A DNA stretch of 64,000 bases, from assembly GCA_030447725.1 (NCBI GenBank), contig JAUJOQ010000002.1, positions 159,048 to 223,047 on the forward strand. The letters run 5' to 3'. The notes under the pieces were generated by a model. The model was not told the origin of the DNA and did no database searches. It worked only from the letters and a program-made list of their open reading frames with translations. Position numbers and translations under genes: made by a program. Positions 17,474 through 25,891 of this stretch are shown piece after piece. Position 1 is the stretch's first letter. Each line of letters starts with the position of its first letter. The DNA comes from Thermoleophilaceae bacterium (GTDB lineage Bacteria > Actinomycetota > Thermoleophilia > Solirubrobacterales > Thermoleophilaceae).

Positions 17474-18442
17474 TTGACCCTGGTGACGAGCGAGGGCCGA
17501 GACCTTGGGGCCCGCCTGCGCAGTCGTGACCTGGCCGCCGCGCCGGCCGCACTCAATCTGATCGAGGATCGTTCGCCGGGCGCACGCGACGAGGCCGCGC
17601 GGCTGCTGGCCGAAGTGTCCCCCGCCGCCCTCGGCGGCGAGGCGCCGGCCCACCTCGTGGGCGTGACCGGCCCGCCGGGGGCGGGCAAGTCCTCCCTGCT
17701 GAGCGTGCTGGTGAAGGAGTGGCGCGACGCCGGCCGCACCGTCGCCGTGCTGGCGGTGGACCCGTCCTCGCGGCGCTCCGGCGGCTCGCTGTTGGGTGAC
17801 CGCGCGCGCATCGACCACGACCCAAGGGACAGGGGGGTTCTGATCCGGTCCACGGCCGCCGGCGGGCGCCTCGGTGGCCTCGCCGCTCCCACGCGCCAGG
17901 CCGCGCAGGCACTTGCCGCCGCCTACGAGGTGGTCGTGATCGAGACGGTCGGCGTCGGCCAGTCGGAGACCGACGTGGAGGAGGTGTGCGACACCGTGGC
18001 GGTTGTCGTGCAGCCGGGCTCCGGCGACACCCTCCAGTTCATCAAGGCCGGGATCATGGAGGTGCCAGACGTGCTCGTGGTGACCAAGGCCGACCTCGGG
18101 GAGGCGGCCGCCCGCGCCCGGCGCGATCTGGACGCGGCGCTGCGCTCGCTCGGCTCCCACGAGGTGCCGGTGGTGGCGGTCTCCTCGGTCCCGCCCCCCC
18201 AGGGGATCGAGGAGCTGGTCAGCGCCCTCGAAGGTCACCGGTCGGCGCTGGACCTCCCCCTCCGGCGTCTACGCTCCCGCCGGATGATGGCCCTCGGAGA
18301 GCTCGTGGCCGAGCACGGCGACAGCGCGCTGCGTGGTCTGGGGGGCCGGCGTGCCGCCGAAAGGCGGCTGACCCGCGAGGACCCCGCCGCCGACGTAGCC
18401 GCCCTCGTCCGGGCGCTCCGCGCCGAGGCCGGGGTCGAATGA
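17474..18442 (+). CDS. meaB: MeaB/ArgK-type GTPase, mutase chaperone
   Basis: G3E-family GTPase that protects or reactivates B12-dependent acyl-CoA mutases. It has Walker A GPPGAGKSS near residue 65, AVDPSSRRSGG, ETVGVGQSE as the switch segment and VVTKADL as the base-recognition motif. The first in-frame start is TTG 17474; GTG 17483 is equally plausible. Direct position after ecm points to Ecm as its client. Confidence 0.93.
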   Translation: MTLVTSEGRDLGARLRSRDLAAAPAALNLIEDRSPGARDEAARLLAEVSPAALGGEAPAHLVGVTGPPGAGKSSLLSVLVKEWRDAGRTVAVLAVDPSSRRSGGSLLGDRARIDHDPRDRGVLIRSTAAGGRLGGLAAPTRQAAQALAAAYEVVVIETVGVGQSETDVEEVCDTVAVVVQPGSGDTLQFIKAGIMEVPDVLVVTKADLGEAAARARRDLDAALRSLGSHEVPVVAVSSVPPPQGIEELVSALEGHRSALDLPLRRLRSRRMMALGELVAEHGDSALRGLGGRRAAERRLTREDPAADVAALVRALRAEAGVE

Positions 18443-18594
18443 GCCTGCCCACGCAGGTAGCGGTTCTCGTCGCGCTGCTCGCGGTGGTGACCGGCGTCGC
18501 CCTCGCAGCCGGCGCCGCCAACCTCGGCACCGCGCTGGGGATCGGACAAGTCGCCTTCACGATCACGCTGATCGCCCTGCTGCTGCGCCGCTGA
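18439..18594 (+). CDS. Small membrane protein coupled to meaB
   Basis: 51 residues; the ATG overlaps the meaB stop as ATGA. It is almost wholly hydrophobic, with two predicted transmembrane helices (VAVLVALLAVVTGVALAAG and IGQVAFTITLIALLL) and a terminal RR. No family recognised. High G+C codon positions and the coupled start favour a real gene, but products this short cannot be confirmed from sequence alone. Confidence 0.5.
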   Translation: MSLPTQVAVLVALLAVVTGVALAAGAANLGTALGIGQVAFTITLIALLLRR

Positions 18595-18601
18595 GACGCC
18601 G

Positions 18602-19180
18602 TCAGGCAGGACCCGCCAGCTCCGTCGCCGCATCCGCCAGCTGCGCAGGGGTGTTCACGCTGCGCACCACCTCGCTCGCCAGCGACACCCGCACGGGCTC
18701 CAAGCTCTCGACCGTGCGTGTGAGCGGCTCACCCGTCACTGCCCCGCTCAGCTGCCGTAGGGCGCCGTGGCGGTAGACGGCGAGCGCCGGCTCCAGCCGC
18801 CCGCCGGCGTCGGCCACGACCGCGACGGCACTCCGCGCAAGGTCGGCAGCCGCGATCAGCTCCCGCAGCGCACCGGCATCCGCAAACGGCATGTCGGCGG
18901 CGCACACCAGCACGTCCGCTCGCGCTCGCTCGAGCGCGAACACGATTCCCGTCAGAGGGTGGCGGGGCTCGTCGGGCTCGTTCCAGCGCTCCACCCCGGG
19001 CGGGAGCGCCGGCAGCTCCGTAGCCGCCTTGCAGACCACGGCAACGCGAGGGCAGACCACCTCGAGCGCCCGCAGCGGCCAGCCGATCATCGGGCGCCCG
19101 GCAAGCGGCACGGATGGCTTCGACACGCCCTGCCCCACCATCCGGGATCCCATGCCGCCGGCAAGCAGGGCTCCCACCAC
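18602..19180 (-). CDS. MobA-like nucleotidyltransferase
   Basis: 192-residue NTP-transferase fold. LLAGGMGSRM and the KPSVPLAGRPMI segment form the nucleotide-binding loop with its lysine; CAADMPFAD holds the metal-binding aspartate, and RSVNTPAQL is typical of MobA. It probably adds GMP to molybdopterin or to a related phosphosugar acceptor. No other molybdenum-cofactor gene is visible, so the exact substrate is uncertain. Confidence 0.8.
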   Translation of the reverse strand: MVGALLAGGMGSRMVGQGVSKPSVPLAGRPMIGWPLRALEVVCPRVAVVCKAATELPALPPGVERWNEPDEPRHPLTGIVFALERARADVLVCAADMPFADAGALRELIAAADLARSAVAVVADAGGRLEPALAVYRHGALRQLSGAVTGEPLTRTVESLEPVRVSLASEVVRSVNTPAQLADAATELAGPA

Positions 19181-19184
19181 GGCG

Positions 19185-19610
19185 TCAACCGCCGAGCGCC
19201 GCTATCCGGTAGTCGTCGCCTTCGCCTTCACGCACGAGCTGCACCACCTCCTCCACCACGGCCTGGCCCTGGGCCGTGCTGCGCACCCGCACTTCCGCCC
19301 GGTCGCCGTCGATGCGGATCGACACGATGCTGATGTCCGGACGGCGGACGTCGCCCGCGGTGGAGCGAAGAAGCCGGATGCAGTCGTCGCCACCCGCCCG
19401 CTCGCGTGCCTCCTTCGTCAGCAGCTCGTTGCAGATGACCGCGAAGTCGCGACGCCGGGTGGCCTTTTCCAGGCGGTCGATCGCCTTCGCCACCTGCACC
19501 GGTACGCCCTCGGCCGGGGGCGGGGCGCTCTCCGAGTCGTCGCTCGAACAACCCGCCAGAACGGCCAGGGCCAGCAGTCCGGGGAGGCCGCGCTTCACGC
19601 CTGCGAGCAT
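19185..19610 (-). CDS. Small lipoprotein
   Basis: About 141 residues, with a signal peptide and lipobox LAGC followed by a Ser/Asp-rich spacer. The mature domain (residues 40-141) has an alpha helix, then strands ISIVSIRIDGDRAEVRV and VQLVREGEGDDYRIA, a pattern like small NTF2/SnoaL-type or lumazine-binding-like lipoproteins. An isolated CNELLTKEAR helix contains a cysteine. Function unknown. It starts ten bases from the divergent zinc-ribbon gene and ends four bases upstream of the mobA-like gene on the same strand. Confidence 0.65.
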   Translation of the reverse strand: MLAGVKRGLPGLLALAVLAGCSSDDSESAPPPAEGVPVQVAKAIDRLEKATRRRDFAVICNELLTKEARERAGGDDCIRLLRSTAGDVRRPDISIVSIRIDGDRAEVRVRSTAQGQAVVEEVVQLVREGEGDDYRIAALGG

Positions 19611-19619
19611 AATGACCGA

Positions 19620-20228
19620 ATGGAGGGCTCTGCCGCCGACTCAGTGAGAACCCGCTCGAGCTGGCTTCGCTGCTACCGCTGCTGGTCGCAGAACCTCGAG
19701 GTCCAGCTCCATTACGAGGGCATCCTGAAGGTCGACCCCGCCACGGCCGAGGCGGTGGAGCCGGTGGAGGAGGTGCAGGAGGCGGTGGTCCAGTGCCTCG
19801 ACTGCATGCACGACCAGCCCCACCTGAGCCTCGCCTTCTACGAGGAGGACGGCCGCCGGGTGAGCCGGATCGAGGCAGTCGACGACCGCTGGGAGCGGAT
19901 GGTCACGGGTACTCCCTGGGTCGCCTCCTGCACGGTGGCCGTCGATGGCGACGATGTCGAGAGCTGCTCGGGCCCGGAGGCCGCCGACTCCCTCGCCTTC
20001 GCCGCGTTCGGCGACCACGGCACCCGCGAGTTCTTCACCCACGTGCGCTTCCACAAGCACGAGGAAGATGGCTCGATAGTCATCCACATGCTGATCGAGC
20101 TCTACGCGCGTTCGATCGAGGAGGCCACAGAGGTGCTCGAGGGCGGGGCCCGCGGCCGGCTGACGATCACCTCGCTGGCGGAGGAGTCGCGGCCGCCGGC
20201 GTCGGGCGGGGACGGCCCGCCCCACTGA
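19620..20228 (+). CDS. Conserved hypothetical protein with N-terminal zinc ribbon
   Basis: 202 residues. Two Cys pairs, CYRC near residue 18 and CLDC near residue 60, could hold one zinc ion. The rest is acidic, with FAAFGDHGTREFFTHVRFHKHEEDG and a helix ARSIEEATEVLEGG. No signal peptide. The frame is open far upstream but overlaps two minus-strand genes there; the ATG at 19620, just past the divergent start, is the natural choice. Family not recognised. Confidence 0.65.
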   Translation: MEGSAADSVRTRSSWLRCYRCWSQNLEVQLHYEGILKVDPATAEAVEPVEEVQEAVVQCLDCMHDQPHLSLAFYEEDGRRVSRIEAVDDRWERMVTGTPWVASCTVAVDGDDVESCSGPEAADSLAFAAFGDHGTREFFTHVRFHKHEEDGSIVIHMLIELYARSIEEATEVLEGGARGRLTITSLAEESRPPASGGDGPPH

Positions 20229-20264
20229 GGCCCGGGCGGGCGCCCGATTCTAGACTCAAGCAGG

Positions 20265-20894
20265 ATGCCCCAGAAGAACCGGAGCCCCGTGCGCAAGGTT
20301 GTGCGCTTCCTGTCGTCCGTGCTGATGGTCACGGGCGCGCTGCTGCTGGTCGACGCCGGCCTGACGCTCGTCTGGCAGGAGCCGATCTCCTCCTTCTTCG
20401 CCCAGCGCGAGCAGAGCCGCCTCGGCGATGCGCTGGCTAACCCGCCGCAGCGAGTGATCGAGCGCAAGCCGCTTCCCGGCGACGCCATCGGGGAGATCAC
20501 CCTCCCGACTCAGGACCGCTCCTACTTCGTGATCGAGGGCACCGGCACCGCGGACCTGCGCAAGGGGCCCGGCCACTACAGCGACACTCCGCTACCGGGC
20601 CAGCGCGGCACGGTGGCGATCGCAGGCCACCGCACCACCTACCTGGCGCCCTTTCGCAAGATCGACAAGCTCGATCGCGGCGACCGGGTGATCGTCGACA
20701 TGACCTACGGGCGCTTCACCTACCGTGTGGAGAAGACGCGCATCGTGGACCCCAGCCAGACTGAGGTGAAGCGCCGCGTAGGCCACGATCGACTGATCTT
20801 GACGGCCTGCCACCCGCTCTACAGCGCCGCCCAGCGGATCGTGGTGTTCGCGCGCTTCGCCGGCCGCGGCCCCGCGCGGCTCGAGCGCGGATAG
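20265..20894 (+). CDS. Class E sortase
   Basis: Membrane-bound transpeptidase that anchors sorting-signal proteins to the wall or joins pilin-like subunits. 209 residues: cytoplasmic N-terminus, one transmembrane helix at about 17-38 (VLMVTGALLLVDAGLTLVW), then the sortase beta barrel with the catalytic His in AGHRTTY, the Cys in LTACHP and an Arg in SAAQR. The motif order fits class E of actinobacteria. The LPFTG protein at 51.5 kb is a candidate substrate, 31 kb away. Confidence 0.92.
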   Translation: MPQKNRSPVRKVVRFLSSVLMVTGALLLVDAGLTLVWQEPISSFFAQREQSRLGDALANPPQRVIERKPLPGDAIGEITLPTQDRSYFVIEGTGTADLRKGPGHYSDTPLPGQRGTVAIAGHRTTYLAPFRKIDKLDRGDRVIVDMTYGRFTYRVEKTRIVDPSQTEVKRRVGHDRLILTACHPLYSAAQRIVVFARFAGRGPARLERG

Positions 20895-21034
20895 CCGGCT
20901 ACCTCGGGCTCGGACATCCGCGAGCCTGACTCGAGCGAGGATTCGTCGCGCGACTCGAAGAAGAGCACCAGCGCGACCAGCAGCGCCAGCGAGACCGCGA
21001 GCACCGCCAGCCAGTAGATGATCTTCAGGAGCAC
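20819..21034 (-). CDS. Possible small membrane protein overlapping the sortase 3' end
   Basis: 71 codons from a GTG at 21034. One strongly hydrophobic helix (LLKIIYWLAVLAVSLALLV) is followed by a charged tail, FFESRDESS. The last 76 bases are antisense to the sortase gene, which argues caution. The hydrophobic segment lies outside the overlap and looks genuine. An alternative is that only the non-overlapping part is meaningful or that it is a chance frame. Confidence 0.35.
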   Translation of the reverse strand: MLLKIIYWLAVLAVSLALLVALVLFFESRDESSLESGSRMSEPEVAGYPRSSRAGPRPAKRANTTIRWAAL

Positions 21035-21364
21035 GGACCCATCGTATGGCCCGGCCCGCCCTACGCTGGCGGCTCGAGCTCGTCGGCGCCAACCGGCGTC
21101 GCTGCCCACTTCACCGGCCAATCCGAGCCCACGCTCCAGTCGAATGTTCGTCCAGTGCGCTCAGTGCTGCAGCGCAAAAGCGTGATTGCGCCGATACTGG
21201 GTGAGATGGCGACTTCGATCGGTAATCCAAGGCAGCGCCTAGAGCGAAGAAAAGCGGTTACCCAAGAACCTTCCGCGTTTCCATGCGTTTAAGGAATGGC
21301 GCCTTCATTCTAGGTGGCGCCTTCATTCTAGGAGCGCGTCTCCCCGTTGCCCTGGACGATCCCT
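21035..21364. other. Intergenic region at the left edge of the exopolysaccharide locus
   Basis: About 330 bases without a supported gene. The stretch 21150-21300 is visibly richer in A+T than its surroundings (for example AAGAAAAGCGGTTACC and GTTTAAGGAATGG) and probably contains the promoter and leader of the polysaccharide genes. I could not place confident -35/-10 boxes. It contains the 18-base tandem repeat listed separately. Confidence 0.6.
21297..21332. repeat. Perfect 18-base tandem duplication
   Basis: The unit TGGCGCCTTCATTCTAGG occurs twice, head to tail, 33 bases before the ATG of the sugar transferase gene. It contains the palindrome GGCGCC. Two adjacent copies upstream of the first gene of a large locus could be a regulator site or a recent slippage product. 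Confidence 0.9.
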
Positions 21365-22123
21365 ATGGCTGACACCAAATTTTCAAATCCCCCGCCCGTG
21401 TCAGCGCATGCGGCTGGGAGAGATGCGCCCACCCTTGCCGAAGCACGCGGACCGGTCATCGTCGCGAGCGCCGCTCCTCCGGTTGCTGCCGGCGAAGCGA
21501 CAAGACAGGCGGGCCTGATCGCCAGGCGGGGACTCGACGTGGTGGTGGCCACCCTGGTGTTGCTCTGCCTGTTGCCGCTGCTGCTGGTCGTCGCCGCTCT
21601 CATAAAGCTCGATACGCCCGGACCGATCCTCTTCCGCCAGCGCCGGCTCGGGAAGGACATGCATCCCTTCACCGTGCTGAAGTTCCGCACGATGCGCACC
21701 GACGCTACATCGGACGCTCACATGCGGTACATCGCCCAGCTCGCGCAGTCACAGAACGGCGGTGATGACTCGACCCTCAAGAAGCTCACGGACGATCCGC
21801 GTATCACGCGCGTGGGTCGCACCCTTCGGCGGCTCAGCATCGACGAGCTCCCTCAGCTGGTAAATGTCCTCTTGGGGCAGATGGCCCTCGTCGGCCCCCG
21901 GCCCGCGATCGAGTACGAGCTCGAGCACTATGAGCCCGTCCACTTCGAGCGATTCCAAGTGCCTCCGGGGATCACAGGGCTGTGGCAGGTTTCGGGTCGA
22001 AGTGCACTCGGCTTCACGGAGATGCTGGATCTCGATGCCGAGTACGCCACTCACGCCACGCTCGGTACGGACCTCAAGATCCTCGTCCGGACGCCGCGCG
22101 CCGCGATCCGCAACGCCGCCTGA
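21365..22123 (+). CDS. Exopolysaccharide initiating sugar-phosphate transferase
   Basis: Transfers a sugar phosphate to undecaprenyl phosphate, the first step of repeat-unit assembly (WcaJ/PglC-like family). After a variable 55-residue N-terminus there is one membrane segment (VVVATLVLLCLLPLLLVV), then PGPILFRQRRLGKD, FRTM, RRLSIDELPQ, VGPRPAIEYE and GITGLWQVSGRS, all hallmarks of the catalytic domain. ATG 21365 is preferred to the TTG six codons earlier. First gene of the locus. Confidence 0.93.
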   Translation: MADTKFSNPPPVSAHAAGRDAPTLAEARGPVIVASAAPPVAAGEATRQAGLIARRGLDVVVATLVLLCLLPLLLVVAALIKLDTPGPILFRQRRLGKDMHPFTVLKFRTMRTDATSDAHMRYIAQLAQSQNGGDDSTLKKLTDDPRITRVGRTLRRLSIDELPQLVNVLLGQMALVGPRPAIEYELEHYEPVHFERFQVPPGITGLWQVSGRSALGFTEMLDLDAEYATHATLGTDLKILVRTPRAAIRNAA

Positions 22124-22150
22124 GCTGCCATATATTGCACTCGGCGGCTG

Positions 22151-23251
22151 ATGGCGATACTCGTTGATGACGTTCAACTTGCTGTTGTGGGCCTCGGCTA
22201 CTGGGGGCCGAACCTCGTGCGCTGCGCCGTCGAGGTCGAGGGCGCCCGTGTCAAAGCCGTCTGCGACCGCAGCACTACCGCGCTTGCCAAGCTCGCGAGG
22301 CGGTATCCGAGCGTTGGCGGCACCCAAGATCTGGCCCGCCTCTTGGAGGACCCCGACATCGACGGCATCCTCCTCGCGACGCCGGTTTCGACGCACTATG
22401 AGCTCGGCAAACGCTGCCTGGAAGCGGGCAAGCACGTGATGATCGAGAAGCCCCTCGCGTCCACGGTCGAGGAGTGCAAGGAGCTGATCGACCTGGCCGA
22501 GGAGCGCGGACTCGTCTTGATGCCGGGCCACACGTTCCTCTATTCGCCGCCAGTGGTGAAAGTCAAAGAGCTGCTCAGCACCGGGGAGTTGGGTGAGCTC
22601 TACTTCGGGACGTCGAGCCGCGTCAACCTCGGGATCCATCAGGGCGACGTGAGCGTCGTCAAGGATCTGGCCCCCCACGACTTCTCCATCCTCCTCTACT
22701 GGCTCGGCCGGCCGGACTTCGTACGCGCGATAGGACGCGCCGCGATCGTTCCCGAGACGATCGACGTCGTCTTCATCGACATGGGCTTCCCGGGGGGCTG
22801 CCTGGTCCACGTGGAGCTCTCCTGGCTGGCCCCGACTAAGCTCCGGCGGACGGTGCTCGTCGGCAGCGAGAAGATGATGGTCTACGAGGACACCAGCTCC
22901 GAGCAGGTGCGTATCTTCGACCGCGGCGCCGAACTGATGGAGCCACAAACCTTTGGCGAGTTCCAGCTCTCCTACCGTTCTGGCGACATCCTGACTCCTC
23001 GCCTCGACGCCGAAGAGCCGCTGCGACTGGAAGTGGAGGACTTCGTGGGAGCGATCGTCAACGGCGTGCAGCCGCGCTCGAACGCGACGCTCGGGCTCGA
23101 CGTCGTCCGCCTGATCGAGGCGACCGAGCTTTCGCTCGAATACAACTCGGCGCCGGTGTTCGTGGACCCGTCGCTCGACGGCCGCCGGGCCGTCCCGGAC
23201 AGGCGCCGTAGCGCGGCGGGGATGCCAATCGTCCAGCCCCCTGCCGCGTGA
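22151..23251 (+). CDS. Gfo/Idh/MocA family sugar-nucleotide oxidoreductase
   Basis: NAD(P)-dependent dehydrogenase acting on a nucleotide sugar. 366 residues: Rossmann start VVGLGYWGPNLVR, the EKPLA lysine motif near residue 100, and the C-terminal alpha/beta domain with DLAPHDFSIL. Together with the aminotransferase that overlaps its stop by four bases it probably makes an amino sugar, as in WlbA/WbpB-WbpE pairs. A broken relative of this gene lies at 34.2-34.4 kb. Confidence 0.92.
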   Translation: MAILVDDVQLAVVGLGYWGPNLVRCAVEVEGARVKAVCDRSTTALAKLARRYPSVGGTQDLARLLEDPDIDGILLATPVSTHYELGKRCLEAGKHVMIEKPLASTVEECKELIDLAEERGLVLMPGHTFLYSPPVVKVKELLSTGELGELYFGTSSRVNLGIHQGDVSVVKDLAPHDFSILLYWLGRPDFVRAIGRAAIVPETIDVVFIDMGFPGGCLVHVELSWLAPTKLRRTVLVGSEKMMVYEDTSSEQVRIFDRGAELMEPQTFGEFQLSYRSGDILTPRLDAEEPLRLEVEDFVGAIVNGVQPRSNATLGLDVVRLIEATELSLEYNSAPVFVDPSLDGRRAVPDRRRSAAGMPIVQPPAA

Positions 23252-24393
23252 CCGCGACGCCGCGGAGCCTGGTCGAGCGGGCGGTCCCGCTTGTCGACCT
23301 CACGCGAGTCGACGAGGACCTGCTCTCGGCTGCCGAGACGCTCTTCAGCCGGCTGGCACGCTCCGGAAGCTTTACGTTCGGCGAAGAGCTCGAGGCGTTC
23401 GAGGCCGAGTTCGCCGAGTACTGCGGGTCGCGCCATTGCGCCGGCGTAAGCGACGGTACCGATGCGCTGCGGCTTGCACTCGAAGCCCTCGGTGTCGGGT
23501 CGGGCGACGAAGTGATCACGGTGCCACACACCTTCATCGGGACACTCGAGGCGATCGCAATGGCGGGCGCGCGACCTGTGCTCGTCGATGTCGATCCGGA
23601 GACTCGTTGCATGGACCCCGAGCGTCTGTCCGGAGCCCTCGGGCCGAACACCGCCGCGGTCATCCCCGTTCACCTGTACGGCCGCCCCGCGCCCATGCCC
23701 GAGCTCCTCGCCATGTGCGCGGATGTCCCCGTGGTGGAAGATGCCGCGCAGGCCCACGGAGCCAAGATCGGCGACCGGCGGGCCGGAGCTTTCGGCGCCG
23801 CGGGCTGCTTCAGCTTCTACCCGACCAAGAACCTGGGCGCGATGGGCGACGGGGGAGCGGTGGTCTGCGATGACGAGGCGCTCGCAGACAGGATCCGCTC
23901 GCTGCGCCATCACGGCTCCGACAGCGCCAACTCAAACCGGCATCTGCGCGCGGGATCGACCGCGCGGCTCGACAACCTGCAGGCGGGGATCCTCCGGCTG
24001 AAGCTCGAGCGCCTCGACGGCTGGAATGCGCAGCGACGTGAGCTGGCCGAGGCCTACCGGAAGGCGCTCGAGGGTCTGCCGCTCACGCTTCCGCCTGCCG
24101 ACTCCCCCGGGGCTTCGCAGGTCTTCCACCTGTTCGTGCTCGAGCTGGATCGCCGGGATCATGTGCTGGGGACCCTGCGCAAACAAGGCGTCGGCGCCGC
24201 GATCCATTATCCGACCCCTGCCCACCTGCAGCCCGGGTGGCAGCACCTTGGCTACGGTCCCGGCGACTTCCCCGTCGCCGAGCGGCTTGCGCGGCATTCA
24301 CTGTCGCTCCCGATGTTCCCGGGAATGACGGACGACGAAATCACCCAGGTCGCGGACGTGCTTGGCGCTGCCTTGGCCCAGGTCGAGCGATGA
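23248..24393 (+). CDS. DegT/DnrJ/EryC1/StrS sugar aminotransferase
   Basis: PLP-dependent aminotransferase acting on a keto nucleotide sugar. 381 residues; DGTDALRLAL near residue 70, EDAAQAHGA, and the PLP lysine in FYPTKNLGAMG near residue 193. The GTG start overlaps the oxidoreductase stop (GTGA), so the pair is translationally coupled and likely acts sequentially on one sugar. A truncated paralogue is at 32.6-33.2 kb. Confidence 0.94.
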   Translation: MTATPRSLVERAVPLVDLTRVDEDLLSAAETLFSRLARSGSFTFGEELEAFEAEFAEYCGSRHCAGVSDGTDALRLALEALGVGSGDEVITVPHTFIGTLEAIAMAGARPVLVDVDPETRCMDPERLSGALGPNTAAVIPVHLYGRPAPMPELLAMCADVPVVEDAAQAHGAKIGDRRAGAFGAAGCFSFYPTKNLGAMGDGGAVVCDDEALADRIRSLRHHGSDSANSNRHLRAGSTARLDNLQAGILRLKLERLDGWNAQRRELAEAYRKALEGLPLTLPPADSPGASQVFHLFVLELDRRDHVLGTLRKQGVGAAIHYPTPAHLQPGWQHLGYGPGDFPVAERLARHSLSLPMFPGMTDDEITQVADVLGAALAQVER

Positions 24394-24403
24394 GCTACGG
24401 CCC

Positions 24404-25891
24404 ATGATCGCGGTTTTGAGGCACCGTAGCCAGGAGCCTCTGTTCGTCTTGCTCATCAGCTGTTCGGCGCTGCTCTTTGGCGCCATCCTGGCCACGAAAC
24501 CCCTCATCGCCGCTGGACTGCTCGTCGTAGGAGCGGTGACCGCCGGCGCGTTCGGCGCCCCCGTCCTGCACCTGGTGCTGTTGATCGTCGTGACCGCGAT
24601 CGTCCCGTATGGGCTTCAGAACCGCTTCGGTATCGGGGGAGGACAGGGAGCGCCCGGGCTGCTGTTCTCCGATGTCCTCCTAATGGCGGGCCTGTTGAGG
24701 GCCGCGGTCGTGTTGCTCGGCCAGCCGCTGGACCGACGGCGGACGCTCAACCTTGGCGCGGCTTTGCTATTCCTGGCAGCCGCGACGACACAGTTCGCCC
24801 ACGGTGTTTCGCTTGGAGGGGCCGTCAGCGACGCCGGAGCTGAGCTGCGCGCCCTGCTCGGCTTCGGTGTCTTTATCGTGGCGCTGCCGATCGTCTCGGA
24901 CCCGGCTCAGCGAGCTTCGCTGGCGAGGCACCTTCCGCTCGTTGGCATTGCCCTGGGCCTCTGGGGAATCGCCCAGTGGACCCTGCAGATCCCCTTCGAA
25001 GCGGCCGGCGACGCAGGCGTGCGCGAGGGCGTCGCACTGACGACCACGGGGAAGGGCCAGATCCAAGGCGGCCTGTACGCGTTCCCCGTGGCGATCATCA
25101 TGTCGGTGGCGGCGCTCACGATCAGACGGGAGCTTCGCGGTGGCATGCGGGCCGTCCTCGGGGCGATCGTCGTGCTCAACGGGGTGTCGCTGCTGTTGAC
25201 CTATGAGCGGACGTTCTGGATCGCGACGGCGCTCGGCTGTGGGATCGTGATCGTGACAGGCCGACCTGGAGAGCGGGCGCGCGCGTTGCTCGTCGCGTGC
25301 CTGTCCTTCGGCGTGCTGCTCGTGCTGCTGGCGACGCTTGCGCCGTCCGAGCTGACGGCGGCGAGGGAGCGATTCCTCTCGCTCGGTCAGTACGGCGAGG
25401 ACAACTCCGTGCGCTATCGGCTGACCGAGTCACGGGTGGTCCTGGAGGAGATCCGCGAGCGTCCGCTGGTGGGCTCGGGCCTGGCCGCGAACGTCTTCTG
25501 GGGCCGCCCGTGGGAGGGCGTTCGCCCGCAGCTGCGGACCTACTCCCACAATGGCTATCTCTGGCTCGCCTGGAAGCTGGGGCTGCCGATCTCGCTCCTC
25601 CTCCTGATGCTGATAGGGCTGGCGTGCTCCTACCGAGGGCCTCCCCGTGGCGGTCCGCTGTGGTTCGCCCTACGAAACGGCGCTCAGGCGTCGGTGGTGG
25701 CCCTCCTCCTCGCGAGCGTCACCTTCCCGAGCTTCAACACGCCCGGTATCACGGCGACGATGGGGCTGCTCCTAGCGATCTCCGCCGTGCCGGTCCTCCG
25801 CGGGCCACCGCGCGCGCCCGCGCCGGTCAGCGCCTTCGTTTCGGGCGGCCCGCCCGCGAGGCCACCTGAGCCCGCTCTCCCGCAGCGGTGA
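24404..25891 (+). CDS. O-antigen ligase/polymerase-like membrane protein (Wzy type)
   Basis: 495 residues with about twelve hydrophobic segments and a large periplasmic loop holding RYRLTESRVVLEEI, then VGSGLAANVFWG and TYSHNGYLWLAWKLG, the pattern of the Wzy_C family that polymerises or ligates lipid-linked oligosaccharides. Start at ATG 24404, 10 bases after the aminotransferase. Its last 65 bases run antisense to the decayed glycosyltransferase that follows. Confidence 0.88.
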   Translation: MIAVLRHRSQEPLFVLLISCSALLFGAILATKPLIAAGLLVVGAVTAGAFGAPVLHLVLLIVVTAIVPYGLQNRFGIGGGQGAPGLLFSDVLLMAGLLRAAVVLLGQPLDRRRTLNLGAALLFLAAATTQFAHGVSLGGAVSDAGAELRALLGFGVFIVALPIVSDPAQRASLARHLPLVGIALGLWGIAQWTLQIPFEAAGDAGVREGVALTTTGKGQIQGGLYAFPVAIIMSVAALTIRRELRGGMRAVLGAIVVLNGVSLLLTYERTFWIATALGCGIVIVTGRPGERARALLVACLSFGVLLVLLATLAPSELTAARERFLSLGQYGEDNSVRYRLTESRVVLEEIRERPLVGSGLAANVFWGRPWEGVRPQLRTYSHNGYLWLAWKLGLPISLLLLMLIGLACSYRGPPRGGPLWFALRNGAQASVVALLLASVTFPSFNTPGITATMGLLLAISAVPVLRGPPRAPAPVSAFVSGGPPARPPEPALPQR

